Shown here: positions 1 to 11,946 of the stretch, piece after piece
How the letters are laid out: every line of letters starts with the position of its first letter
How positions within the stretch are numbered: position 1 is the first letter of the stretch
Source of the DNA: Protoeuglena noctilucae
Taxonomy: Eukaryota > Chlorophyta > Pedinophyceae > Marsupiomonadales > Marsupiomonadaceae
DNA length: 64,000 bases
Assembly (NCBI GenBank): GCA_958009085.1
Contig: OY253674.1
Coordinates: 186,001 to 250,000 of the forward strand
Reading direction: 5' to 3'
Program-made: the position numbers and the translations under genes
Notes under the pieces: model-generated
The model's input: the letters and a program-made list of their open reading frames with translations, nothing else
Told to the model about the DNA's origin: nothing
The model's database searches: none

Positions 1-324
1 TCACCTCCGGCAGCAGGCCTCCTGTGGGCCCCAGGCAAAGCGGTGATTCGCAACATGTGCACCCGACGTGACCTGCGCCACATGAATTCGATCCTCACCC
101 GCAAGCTCGTCGTCGGCAGGGTACGGCACGGGGACTCGGCGCCTCAGTGCGCCATCGGGTCCGCCCTCTGAAGCACCCAGGGGCGCGCTCAGCCTGCGAT
201 GCAAAGCCGGCATACAGTCAGCGTGGCCCTCATAGAGGTGCCGAATCTGCATGACGAGGAACATCTCAGCTCCGCCAATGTGCGCTCTCCCATCTGCGCA
301 CCTGATGTGGCGCCGGCTGTCCAT
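1..324 (-). CDS. possible 3'-truncated hypothetical gene running off the left edge
   Basis: An open frame of 107 codons on the minus strand runs to the window edge. Its last codons form CCG GAG followed by GTGA, which would serve as a splice donor at bases 2-5, so the gene could continue outside the window. The predicted peptide contains EMFLVMQIRHLYEGH and a later YPADDELAGEDRIHV stretch. I recognise no family. It may begin in another exon upstream, near 540. The alternative is that this is a chance open frame in GC-rich DNA. Confidence 0.2.
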   Translation of the reverse strand: MDSRRHIRCADGRAHIGGAEMFLVMQIRHLYEGHADCMPALHRRLSAPLGASEGGPDGALRRRVPVPYPADDELAGEDRIHVAQVTSGAHVANHRFAWGPQEACCRR

Positions 325-1068
325 GCGCGGCCGGGCGCCCGCTTAGCTGCTTGGGCTTCCAACTGTAGCGCTCTGCGTCGCGCGGGTGGCGCTGACCTCG
401 TCGGGTATTTCTGGCAGATCTGACGCTCGGTCCACCTCGCGCGCTGCGGGACGCGTGGGCCCCCACATTGCTAGCTTCGAGTCGACGGAGCCGCTGTTGA
501 CCTGCCTGCGCGCGACTGTCAAGTGTGGGCGAAGACCGTTCACAGCTCATCGCCGAGCTCGCTCCCAGACGCGTCTTTTATCACCCCTGTTACCGCACAC
601 GCTTGGCGCGCTCCGTCTCGTCGCTAGCCCGCAAACCCCCGTGGTCGTCGCGAAAACGCGCGCCATGGATCCCCCGGGGGCGGTCCGGGAGCGCGTGGAA
701 TAAGGTGCGTTCGTGTGCAGCGCGTCGCGGCATTCCGTCGCGCAGGTGGTCGAACCCGTGCCACCCAGGGACACAAAAGCCGGCTGCATGAACTGGGCGG
801 CCGGTCTCCCCCCCAATGGCGTCGCCCATGCGCGTTTTCGCTTGGGAAGTTGCTGCGAAAACGGAGCTCGGCTGCGTTCGTGCGCGCTCGGTCCCAGGCG
901 CGCGGGGTGGAACCTGCGACGCATCTGCCCCCGCTCGCGCCGGCGTCCGGCGCCGCGCGCGTCCCCCTGGGGCCGGTCGTGGTTGAGACCGGGCTCGCTT
1001 TGGCGCTTGCGAGCTCCCTCCGCTCTTTCGCCGCCCCACACGACGCATGCTCCGACGCACGCCCGCAG
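325..1068. other. region without a confidently supported gene
   Basis: Several long overlapping open frames occur on both strands, as expected at this GC content, and none shows a recognisable motif. The plus-strand frame that becomes phosphodiesterase exon 1 is open from 715, so part of this stretch is either its 5' UTR or extra N-terminal coding sequence. It probably also holds that gene's promoter. Confidence 0.4.
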
Positions 1069-4000
1069 ATGGTGGAGGCTGCTGGTGGCCTGGCGCCCAC
1101 GGCGTCCACGCCGGTCTTGCCGGCCGAGATAAGCAGGATCCCGCCACTGCCGCCGCGCGGGGGCGAAGGCAGCACCGCGACGACGGCGGGGGTCGGGCGG
1201 CAAGGAGGGGGCGGGAGGGTGATGGAGGAAAGCGGCAAGGTCGTCGCCGGGGACGCGCGCGACAGCGGCCCGAGCACGTATACGGACGGCGTGAAGGGTC
1301 CCGGCATCAACTCGGCCCCGGCATCGCAGACCGAAGACCACAAACGCTCGCGACGCGTGCGCGTGGCCCCCGAGCCGCCCGCGCCGCTGCGCCGGCGGAG
1401 TTCCAGCATGCGCGCGCGGCGGAACAACGCGGCGGAGCGAAGGGTCCAGAAGTTCCGCGCCAAGCTGGGTGAGCGCGGCGGGCGCGCGCGCCGGGGCTCG
1501 GGTCATTTCGCGCCCACTGCCCATCTCCCACCCCGCTCCGCCCTCGGCGCCCGCAGACGCCTGTCCGGCGTGGGAGCGCTTCCTGGTAACGATTCTCCAG
1601 TCGTGGCCCTACACGCTGCTGGTCTGCGCCGTCGCGGTGCTGCTCTGCGCGACCGACACGGTCGTGGAAGTGCTGGCGGCCGGGGGAGCGGCCGTCTGGC
1701 CCGGGTACGCCCTGGCGGGGGTGCTGTTCGCCGTCACGGTGCTCGACACGACGCTCCATTCCGTCGAGGCGCTGCGGCGGGTGCTGGACTTGGAGGGCAC
1801 GCACGTCGTGCTGATCGGCCTCGACGCCCTCGCGCTCGCCTGCTTCGCGGCCGGGCTCGCCATCACCGGCAAGGTCTTCGTCCCGTTCCTCACGGGCCTC
1901 ACGACGGTGTCCTCGGTGGATTACGCGCGGACGGAGCTTGCGAGAGAGTCGCAGGAGCGGGCGACATCGATGGGCCTGCTGCTCCTTCCCCTCTTCAAGC
2001 TCGTCACCGCTCTGCACCGCAAGACGTCCTGGGAGCGCAGTCTGTACGGCCGGCGCGCGGACGCGACCCGCCCGGCCCGCTCGCTCCGCCGGGTGGTGCT
2101 GTTGCTGGGATGCGTCACCGTGGTGCTCTTCGTGGCGCTCGCCCAGATCCAGCTGTCCGCCGGGCAGATGTGGCACGTGAATCCGACTCAGGTGGACATG
2201 AGCCCGCCGATCTTGGTGAACGTGGTGGCGCACGGGGGGGTCGGGGACGGGGCGTCGGCGGAGGCGGCGATCGAGGAGACGAACGAGGTGAGGGGGTTGT
2301 GGGGTGTGGGGTATGGTGGTGATCATGATGGTGTAATGCAGTAATTGACACCTTGCTATCTCATTCAATTCCTACCCCCCCCCCCACCCCTTCCCACTCC
2401 GCAGCTGAGCCGCTGCGCCAAGGCGCTGTGGGTGGAGCGCGACGGGGCGGTCGTAGCCGGCACGCCCGGCTCATCTGGCGTCGACCTGATCGTCTGGTCG
2501 GACGATAACACCACGCGCGGCTTCTTCTCCCTCACCTGCACGCTTCCCGTCGCCAAGGCCGCTTTGCTCGCCAAGATGGCGGTGGTGGCGGCCGAGATCA
2601 TCGCGCTTGTGCTACTGCACATCCTGGGCCACTCCCAGGTTGTGAGGCCGCTCGTGAGGTTGCTGAGTCAGGTGTTGTGGATGGCGTCGCACCTGGACGA
2701 GTCGGGAATGCTGCTGGATAAAGACGCATACGCGGGGGACTTCACGGCCGAGGGGGCGGTCGACCGGGTGGTCAAGTCCAGTGAGTGGTGGTGGTGAATG
2801 AGTTGTATTATTTAAGAATGATTGGGAGTGGAGTGCATAGCAATGGTGACCACAGAGGGGGCGGTGGACCCGGTGGTCAAGTCAAGCTGCCCGGCTGAAT
2901 GTCACAATGCTCATTCATTCAAATTAACCAACAAACCCCCTCTCTCCTCCTCCTCACCCCGCAGTCAAGCTCCTCTTGAAAGCGTCGTTCCGCGGCGGCA
3001 ACGTGATGCGGCGGATGCTGGCGCAAGCGAAAGAGGACGGGGGAGAGCACGATGCAGGGCTGATGGAGATATACGGGGTCGCTCCTAAGAAGATCACCGC
3101 AGCTACGGATAACTGGGCGGCGAAGAGGGAGACCAAGCACGGGACGGGCAGCCAGACCGAGTGAGTGGGGGGTTGGGGTGGGGGGGGTGGGGTCGTATAG
3201 TATGGTGGGGGTTGTGGGGTATTGGGGCATGCAGGGGTGTTAACCACCCTGTCACGTAACGATCCAATTACGTAGTACTAACCTCTTTGGAACTGTCACC
3301 CCATTAACACCAACTCACTCACCCCCACCCCATTCCCCCTCCAGGGCCGCCTGGGACGCGCTCTTCCGGCGCCCCTCCCGCCGCGAGACGGCGCGCGACC
3401 CCCTGCAGCCCGTGCAGAGCATGGCGCTGCACCAGAATTTGAAAATGTCGGCCACGTCGTCAGCGGGGGGGGACCGGGAGAGGCGGGGGGTGCGGTCGCG
3501 GCGGCCCCCGGAGCCGCCCATGGAGGAGGGGAGGATGAGGTGAGGGATTTGAATGTGGGGGGTGAGATTTGAATGGGGTGAGATTGGTGAGATGAGGTGG
3601 GAGCTGGGCACTGCTACCGCTTACCCCCACTCACCCCCCTCCCCCACACACACCCCCAACTCACCCCACTCACCACCCCTCACACCACCCCCACTCACCC
3701 CCCCTCCCCCCTTAACCCCCGCAGCGCCCCCCGCGTCTCCGCGGGCCCCGTTTTGGTCGACGCGGGCGTGAGCAGCCAGCACTCGCATTTAGAAAACGAC
3801 GCGTCCGAAAGCGCGGAGGTCGACGCATGGCGACAAGCACTCACCCACCTCGGCACCCCCAACTGGGACGTATGGGGCGTTCGAAAGGACTTGCTACCGT
3901 CTATGGTGATGGAGATGTTCCGATCACTGGGGCTGGTCGATGCGGCAGGGCCGATGGTGTCGGTAGTGAGGGGAACGTCAGTGGGGAGTAGCAGGCGGAT

Positions 4001-7000
4001 GGCGGGGACTGCGGCGGGGGGAGCTGAGGGGGAATCGGGGGCTGGGACGCCGGTGGGTGGGGCGGCGGGGGCGGGGACGAGGTTCGCGAGGCCTAGGAAT
4101 CACTCCAGCGGGGCGCCGGCCAGGGTGAGGGGGATCATTGGGTGGGGTGGGGTGAGAGTGGTGGTGGGGTGAGGGGTAGCGAGATGGGGTGATGTGGGGG
4201 GGTGGTAGTGGGAGTGGTAAGTGGGGCGCCGGCCAGGGTGAGGGGGGTGGTTTGGGGGGGTGAGGGGGGTGGTGATTGGGTGGGCTAGTGGGGGTGGTAG
4301 TGACAGGCGGGGCGCCGGCTAGGGTGTGGGGAGGGGGGGGGGGGGTTGTGGGGTAGTGGGGGGAGGGGAGGGTGGGGTGGTGGCGAGGGTGAGGGTGGTG
4401 AGGGTGGCAGTGAGGGTGGCAGTGGGGTTGAAGGGTGTTAGTGTGGGCATGTCCAACCTTGGCGACTCACCGTGACTTACCATCACTCAATCCTCTCATC
4501 TCACCTTTTCTCATCTCACCTTCTCCCCCACTCTCAGGGCATGTCCAACCTGGGCGACTCCAAGACCCCTCGTCGCATGTCAGGCCACCCTTCTGTCAAC
4601 TTCGTGCATGCGGGGACGCTCATGTCCTTTCTGAACGAGGTGCAGAGGAGGTACTTGGATAACCCGTACCACAGGTGAGGGTGGGAGTGATGATAGGGGT
4701 GGGAGTGGGGGTGGTCATAGGTGTGAGGTTGAGGGTGGCAGTGGGGAAGTGGGGTGGGGGTGGTCGTGGGGTTGGTGAGCAGCACTCTCGTGTGCGTCTG
4801 CCCTGCAATCGTGCTTAGCAGATGGGAGCACGCGGTGGACGTGACCCACACGACCACGCATATGTAATAACACCACCAGTATCCCATGTATTATCAATAC
4901 TTATAACTGCTCTTCCCCCCCAGGTGGGAGCACGCGGTGGACGTCACGCACACCACCTTCATGATGCTCAAGACCTGCCGCTCCTTTCGCAAGCACTATT
5001 TGACCAAGCGCGACATCTTCTGCCTCATGGTGGCGGCCGTGGCGCACGACATGGGGCATCGCGGGGTGAGTGGAGTGGGGTGTTTAAATGGGGATATGAT
5101 GGTTGTGTGTGGGGCATGGTGCGACGCTCACTCCCACCCCCCATGCCACCCTCACTCCCACCCCCACTGCCACCCCCCATGCCACCCTCACCCCCACCCC
5201 CACTGCCACCCCCCATGCCACCCTCACCCCCACCCCCACTGCCACCCCCCATGCCACCCTCACCCCCACCCCCACTGCCACCCCCCATGCCACCCTCACC
5301 CCCACCCCCACTGCCACCCCCCATGCCACCCTCACCCCCACCCCCACTGCCACCCCCCATGCCACCCTCACCCCCACCCCCACTGCCACCCCCCATGCCA
5401 CCCTCACCCCCACCCCCACTACCACCCCCACTCCCGCCCCCCCCCCCCCCCCCAGGTCAGCAACGCGCACCTGGTCAAGACGGGCGACATCCTGGCGATG
5501 ACCTACAACGACCAGTCCCCCCAAGAGCACATGCACGTCTCTGCCCTGTTCCAGTTGTGTCAGAAAGTGCCGGGGGCCAACATATTCGAGAATTTCCCCA
5601 AGGCGGACTTCGAGGAGTGCAGGAGGCTCATCATCGAGGTGAATCACCCTTTTTCTTCAGCTGCCCTTACTGCCACCCCCATCATCAAACTCTCATTGCC
5701 ACCTCCACCACCACCCTCACTGCCACCCCCACTGCCACCCCCACCCCCACCCATGTTACCACCCCCACTGCCACCCTTACCATACCATCTCACTTATCGA
5801 TCACCATCTACCCCTCCCAATACAGTTGATCCTCGACACGGACATGGCGTGCCACTTCAAGCGCGTGGCTGAGTTGGAGGCGCTGCTCGCCAAGGCAGCC
5901 GCCAAGGAGGGCGTGCTGGTGGACAGCGACAGCGATAGCGACAGCGACGGGCCGTTCGGGCTGGAATCCATGGTGAGGGGTGGTACCGGTAGGAGTGATA
6001 TAGTTATGGTAATAGCAATGGTGACGCGCTCACCCACTCAACCACTCACTCACCTCCACTCAACCCCCCTTCCCCCGGCCGCCCCACTACTCACTCCGCC
6101 CCACCCACTCACCATCACTCCCTATCACTCTAATCAATCGCAATCATCTCCCCTCCAACCGCAGACCGACCACGCCCTCTCCCCCGGCCGCCCCACCCCC
6201 CGCTACGACCCATCCGACGTGCGGCAGATCATGCTCGCCATGCTGCACGCCGCCGACCTGGGCAACAGCGTGAAGCCCGTCCACTTGCACGCGCGGTGGT
6301 CGGTGCACGTGATTGAGGAGTTTTTTCAGGAGGCGGGGCTGCAGAAGGAGCTGGGTATGACGTCTTTGGCGTTCATGGACCCGGCGCAGTGCTACGTGCC
6401 GGTGACACAGGTGAGTTGGGTGATAAGGGGTGGTGGTTGAGGATGGGTGGTGGTGATGGGGGGTGTGGTGCAACGTGCCGGTCACGCAGGGGGGGGGGTG
6501 ATTGTGTGGTGATGGGTAATGGGTGGTGGTGATAAGGGTGATAGGGGTGGGGTGCAACGTGCAGGTCACGCAGGTGAGGGGGGGGGGTGATGGGTGGGGT
6601 TGATAGGGGTGGTGATGGGTGGACTATGATAAGGTGTGATCGATACTAAGTGTCACTACTAATCAACTTATCACACCATCCATCCGTCTCATCCAACCCG
6701 CAGCTCGACTTCCTCGACTTTGTGGCCCGCCCGCTCTTCTCGGTCATCAGTCGCCTGCTGCCCGAGGTGGACTACATGCTGGGCGCGCTGGCCAAAAACT
6801 ACGCCTTCTGGTGCTCCGTGCTCGCCGAAGACCAGTTTTCCAAGTGAGTTATGTGTATATATAGATATGGATGGGTTTCGTGATGGTAATGATTGATGGT
6901 CGACTGTTGATCAATGGTCGATGGGTTGATAAGTGGGGTGACATGCAGAGGACCAGTTCTCCAAGTGAGTCATTTATATGTGGATGGGTTGGTGGTAATG

Positions 7001-7880
7001 TTACTAAGTAGATGGTGATTGATGGTGGATGGATGGGGTGAGTGGGTGATCGGCTGCCTCCTCACCCTGACCTCCTCACCCTCACCCTCCCCTCCCTCAC
7101 CCTCACCTCCTCGCCTCACCTCTCTCTCCCCAACTGCATCACCCCCTCCCCCTCTCCCTCTCCCTCTCCCTCACCACCCCTCCTCACCTCACCTCTCCCT
7201 CCCCCCCCCCATTACCACCCCCCACTACTCACCTCTCACCACCCCCTCATCAACCCCTCACCTCCCCCTCACCTCCCCCTCCCCCTCCCCCATCCCCCCC
7301 CTAGGAACGCCTCCGGCCTCGTCTCCCACCCCTCGGCCACCCTCGTGCAGCGCCGTACCGCCAACAGCTCCGAGTTTAACATGGACGGCGCCAGAGCCAG
7401 ACAGGCAGCGTTCTCAGGCGCCCTGCGCCACGGCAACACCGGGCTGGGTGGTATGGGTGGTGGTGGTGGTGGTGGTGGTGCGGGTGCGGGTGGGGGTGGT
7501 GCGACGGCGTTGGTTATGCCGGAGGCTTATGCAGACAATGAAGATCAGCTGCGGGTGCTGTCGGCGGCCATTCCGCAGCTGCGGGCGATGGGGAGGGGGA
7601 TCACGGGTGAGGGGGGTGGGGGAGATGGTGGTGCGTGGTGCTGTGGCGGCGGTTACTTGGGGATGGACGGGAGAGGGGGGGGGTGCGTAGCTGTTAATTG
7701 TTGTATCATCGAATAGATAGATAAGAGAGGGTGGTGTAATGTGCTTGTGATGTGCAGCTCCATGCCCAGTCATGATGGTGGCATGACACGTCTGTCTGAC
7801 ACGCCTTTCCCGCAGACGCTGCCCTGGCGCTGGTCCCATCCGAAAAGAAGAAGGCGTTCGCGGCGAAGCTGGGGCTGTGA
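1069..7880 (+). CDS. membrane-anchored 3',5'-cyclic-nucleotide phosphodiesterase (class I PDE)
   Basis: This enzyme is predicted to hydrolyse cAMP and/or cGMP at a membrane. Exons: 1069-1468, 1557-2287, 2405-2780, 2965-3160, 3345-3539, 3725-4124, 4538-4674, 4924-5065, 5456-5638, 5826-5972, 6165-6410, 6704-6843, 7305-7606, 7816-7880. All donors are GT and all phases close, giving about 1219 aa. Exons 2-3 encode about five or six hydrophobic segments with charged loops. Exons 7-12 encode the HD-type PDEase domain: [36 protein letters not shown] and [11 protein letters not shown] supply the metal-binding His and Asp residues. An acidic SDSDSDSDG run interrupts the domain, and a Gly-rich tail follows. 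The start is uncertain: in-frame ATGs lie at 715, 1069, 1222 and 1408. Substrate preference cannot be read from the sequence. Confidence 0.88.
5142..5430. repeat. 36-bp minisatellite inside a phosphodiesterase intron
   Basis: About eight copies of a 36-bp C-rich unit lie in the intron 5066-5455, with the CATGCCACC motif recurring at 5142, 5178, 5214, 5250, 5286, 5322, 5358 and 5394. The unit is a multiple of three and lacks stops, so it produces long spurious open frames on both strands (Pro/His-rich or Gly/Val-rich). The complementary strand has dense GGGGG runs that could form G-quadruplexes. Confidence 0.95.
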
Positions 7881-9481
7881 CGGATGACGAGTGTGACGAA
7901 TATCCGTGATAACGGGTTGAGAATGAGTGAGAGTGACCCTGTGGACGAGGAGCGGGGGGCAGCGAGGGACGAGGGCGGTGTGCGACGCATGACGCAGCAG
8001 TCGGCACGGCGCAGGCACGCGGCCGCGAGTGCCGAGCACCGGCACTGCGCGGCTGCGTGCGCCGATCCGATCGCCGTCGCCATTCGCCATTTCACCGCCA
8101 CGCCACCCGACACCCTAGCAGCTCGGGTCGCGCCATCGCCCCGCTTCTCCCGTCCGCCCCGTCCGCCCCGTTCACTGTTCCCGCCACGCCACGCCACGTC
8201 AGCTGCCCGGCCTGACCAGCCGCGAGCCCCGGCTCCCCGCCTCGTTGTCTGCTTTGTCGCAGCCAATGCGCACGCTCTCAGATAGCAGCTACACCCTCGC
8301 TCGCACCAAGCTGCTACGCCCAAGCTGCTTCACCGGCCACCCCACGGCACCTCGGCTGGTCCACCGCGCCCGCTCCCTTGTTGCTCACCGCGCGGACGCC
8401 CGCCGCGCATTGCCACGTTTCTGACACCCCATAACTGACAAGACTCGCACCCAAGCGCACCCCCTCTTGGTCCGCGATTTCCCTGCAAGCTTCCCCGCGC
8501 CTCTGTGCCCCCCCCCCCCCCCCCCCCCTCGCGTTGCTCGCGCCCCCGCAATCGCCTGCATTGGCCCTGCTCCGGCCGCCACCCCGGCGCGCCAGTTTCA
8601 GGCAGCGGCACTGGCACTTGCGTCAGGCGCACTCCCCGTGCCTCCCGAGACTCCCAGGCTAGCGCAGCTCGTTTCCTTTCCGCCTCTTTTGTGCAAAGCG
8701 GTGCTGCGGTGTCGCGGGAGGGCCCCTAAGCGACCGCCCCGCCCCGCCCACCCCCTTGCTCCCGCTCCCCTCACCCACCCGCACGCGACGCTGGTTGGTG
8801 TTACGCACCGGCAAAGCACCCCCGCGCCCGGCCACAGCGGATGCGGGTGCGGGGGCGCATGCCGCTGCACGCAGCCGCTGGCGTGCCCCCCTGTACGGGC
8901 GCAGTGTGCATGGATCGATACCCATGCCGGCCCCCTTCTGTCTTGCTAGCGCATCGCGCCATGCTCTTGCTTTGTATCTTTGGCTCCCCGCCTTCACCAC
9001 CACCCGCACCCGGTCTGTCGTTCAACAAATGACAGAGCAGATGCACCGGGTGCGATGGCCGGGCGTTAGTCGCGCCGTTTGCGCTTCCTGCGATGTTCGT
9101 GTTCCCGCTTCGCTTCACCCGCGCAGAGAGCGCTGACCCCCGACTAGCCAATCGGTTGTCGATCGGTTAGCGCCCTTGGGGGGGGGGGGGGGAGAGTGGG
9201 CTGCATAAATGTGCTCCCGCCCTCTCTGTGGTTGCGCTGCTACGAAACGTGCTCCCCGATTGAAGCCTTGGAATGCGAATGGGCACAGATGGAAGCAAAC
9301 AAGCGGATAGGCAAGGGGAGAGGAAGAGCAATTGCGTGAACAGCGCTGCGATGCTATCTGCAAGCACGCATGGTCTTTCGCCCCAGCCGTAGACAGGCAA
9401 ATCACCCATCACTGACAGCGTTGCAAGACACATCAGTCATTAGAAGCACCACCGCCATGAATACCAGAGTGCCTATCGGCG
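7881..9481. other. convergent intergenic region, no gene seen
   Basis: About 1.6 kb lies between the phosphodiesterase stop and the racemase stop. It contains homopolymer runs (C-run near 8509-8528, G-run near 9179-9191) and open frames of 60-205 codons without recognisable motifs or a consistent exon chain. It presumably holds both 3' UTRs. A small or noncoding gene cannot be excluded. Confidence 0.5.
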
Positions 9482-11768
9482 TCACGCTGCCATTTGCATG
9501 GCTCGCTCCATCGCCTGCCGTCCCACGTTGCCCCCGCACACCACCACCACCGCCGCATCCCCTTGCATGGTCCCCGCGTCTGCCGCTTGCAACGCCGCGG
9601 CCAGTGCCACCCCCGCCGCTCCCTCCACCAACTGTGCGAGAAGGTGACGGGGATGACAGTCACTAGTGACCAGTGACCAGTGATGGTGAGGGTGAAGATA
9701 TGAAGATGAGGATGCAGGGTGTTATTATCGATTCGAGCAGTCACGCTGGCCTTGTATCCCCAGTAAAGTGGCTACTATGCCTCAGCTCCACCAACACTGT
9801 GCTACCATCCCCACCCCATGCTCGCCTTGCCATCGTGATTGAGCGCCCCCATCATCGCTCTCGCAATGTCCTCTTCCTTTACCGCCACCCATTCGTCCAC
9901 CAACCCACACACCTCCACCGTCAGACTCCCCGACTCCACGCCCCCCGCTGTGCCGTCGCTCAGCGTTGCCTGCAGGCATGAGACATGATATAATCGAGGA
10001 AAGCAAAGAAGGTTAATACAACAACGTTTCATCTGCTTTATACTACTACGTCCCAAATCCCGCTTTCCCACACTGAGTGCTCTTGCATCAGCCATCTGTT
10101 GTGGTAGTTTACCACAACCCACCACACTGTCCCACTCTTCACTAACCCCTCACCGAATACTCTCGCAGCGGCGCCTCGCCCCTCACAGCTCGCTGCATCG
10201 CGTCGCTGGCCGCCGGCTCGCACCCCACCAGCCGCACCCGCGCGCCGCCCCGCCCGACAGCGCCTCGCAACACCGACGCTACCCCTGACATGAGGCCGCC
10301 GCCCCCCACGGGAACGAACTGCGGGGGAGGGCGAAGAGCGGGGGGTGGAGACCGGGGATTACACCGCAAATGGCGGCGGAGGGTGGTGGAGCAGCTCTTG
10401 GTAGTATCGACGTTTGCTTGCTCGGACACCATCGGTGGCGAGCTGCTACGAAGGGAACGTGCCGTGAGGGAACCACGTGACACCATGCGCTCACGTGCTC
10501 TAACCAAGTGCATTGCGTCAGCATACCGTGCCAACCGCGACGCTCCTCACCACGTCCAACGTCATCGCTTCCAATGCGGCCAGCAATTCAATCGCCACCG
10601 TGCCTTGGCCGCCCGCCACTGGGAAAGGCGGAGAAGTGGGGTGGGTTGCTAATCATGGGGTGCAGGTGCAGTGGGGTGCATGGCGCACACTGTGCATTAG
10701 AGCTGCACGCGCTGCCCCAATCTGCCAACCCTGCCGCGCTCACCTAGCGAGTCGTTGTATGGGCTCACATACGCCGCTTGTGACTCATCCGCATGCTCCC
10801 TCGCCCTCTCTTCAGCCTCCAGCGATGTCGCCCCTGCCACCACCAGGCGAGCCCCACGGGACCTCAGGCGCTCGGCCTTCGACGCCGATACGGTTTCTGG
10901 CACTGCGGGGTGAGGAGAGAGGAGAGGAGTCAGGGCATTTTATAAGCAAGGGACATGTCGCTGTCGTGTCAGGTGGCTGGTGCCAAATAATTTACTTTTA
11001 ATCCATCATTTGTCGGTAATTCTAATTTTATCCATTATCCTTATGATCCTGGTACTGTCTCTGATCCTAAATAATTCCCAGTCATGGGTAGTGCACCCCA
11101 CCAGTGAGGGGTGCATGGGTTTGTTACATGGGAAAGGAGAGCGGTGAGGTGTGCCTGGAATGCCTTAGCCTATGTTATGATATGGAGATACCACCAACTG
11201 TGATGAGTAAGTGTATGTGGGGCCAATTGTCTCACCGAAAATGATGGGGGCGGGTGCGCCCGGGCAGGCCGCGCATGCGTGCAGGACAGCCAACGCGTGG
11301 TTGCCCGTGGATGCAGTCACGATGGCAGGGGCGGCTCCGGGACTCGAGCACAGCGTCTGGATCTTATGCGCCGCTCCTCTGCGGGGGAGTTATTTGAAGC
11401 GAAGCTTTGGTTAGGCGGTTGCAGCTATGGTGCAGCTCCACACTGTGACAGCAGGGCAGATTGCAGCAAATTTCTCATGGGAGCTATGCAATCGATCTCC
11501 ACCTTGCTTTGAAGGAGCCCGTGATCTGCTCCGACTCGAGTTTGAGGTAGACGGGCCGCCCCGCGCGCTCGGTGAGCCATCGCGAAAGCAGCAGCGGCGT
11601 GGGGACGTATCCCTCGCCGCTGCAACGCAGCGCGGACCACGCCTCGCTCGCGACACGCTCCGCCCAGCCTTCGCCACCGCGAATGACGCTCCAGCCGTTC
11701 AAAGCGACCAGGCTGCGCCAATGCGCCAGGTCCCGGGACGCCGGCAGGGTGTAGGGGACCGGGCGCAT
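9482..11768 (-). CDS. PLP-dependent serine racemase / threonine dehydratase-like enzyme
   Basis: A fold-type II PLP enzyme acting on serine or threonine (racemisation or deamination). Exons on the minus strand: 11768-11503, 11378-11236, 10902-10744, 10618-10551, 10318-10154, 9969-9826, 9631-9482, giving 364 aa, the usual length. Visible motifs are SFKARGA with the PLP-binding lysine, ASTGNHALA, AGGQGTVAIELL and the phosphate-binding VPVGGGGLMSG loop. It ends with VEGAAGVALAAAL and VVVCGGNVG. The sixth intron starts with GC (GCGAGC at 9825-9820): reading it as GC-AG joins NHDGK to LVEGAAG exactly as in homologues. The gene is divergent from the DUF1997 gene. I cannot separate racemase from dehydratase by sequence alone. 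Confidence 0.9.
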
Positions 11769-11946
11769 GCGGAATGGATGCCGTAACGATATCAGCGAGT
11801 CACAAAGAGTCTGAAGATGGCTGGCATGGGGAGATGAGAATGCGAGGACGAATGAAGAAGAAAAATAAGCAGTGTCAGGCGTGGTTCTCCCCCGCGACCG
11901 ATGCCCGACATCCAGTCGCAGTCACTGGCTGCGCTCCTCACATTCA
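11769..11946. promoter_or_regulatory. short divergent (shared) promoter region
   Basis: About 180 bp separate the racemase ATG (minus) from the first usable in-frame ATG of the DUF1997 gene (plus). Both promoters and 5' UTRs must fit here or overlap the genes. I see no recognisable element. This is inferred from gene spacing only. Confidence 0.4.

Noticed and set aside
547-1524. Three overlapping minus-strand open frames of 185-325 codons
   Set aside because: They lie opposite the phosphodiesterase leader, have no motif, and their residue bias (Arg/Ala/Pro) is what antisense GC-rich DNA produces.
5025-5647. Long Gly/Val-rich or Pro/His-rich open frames on both strands
   Set aside because: They come from the stop-free 36-bp minisatellite in a phosphodiesterase intron and have no independent coding support.
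7706-8323. A 205-codon minus-strand frame between the phosphodiesterase and racemase genes
   Set aside because: It overlaps the phosphodiesterase last exon, has no recognisable motif or splice partners, and shows the composition of random GC-rich sequence.
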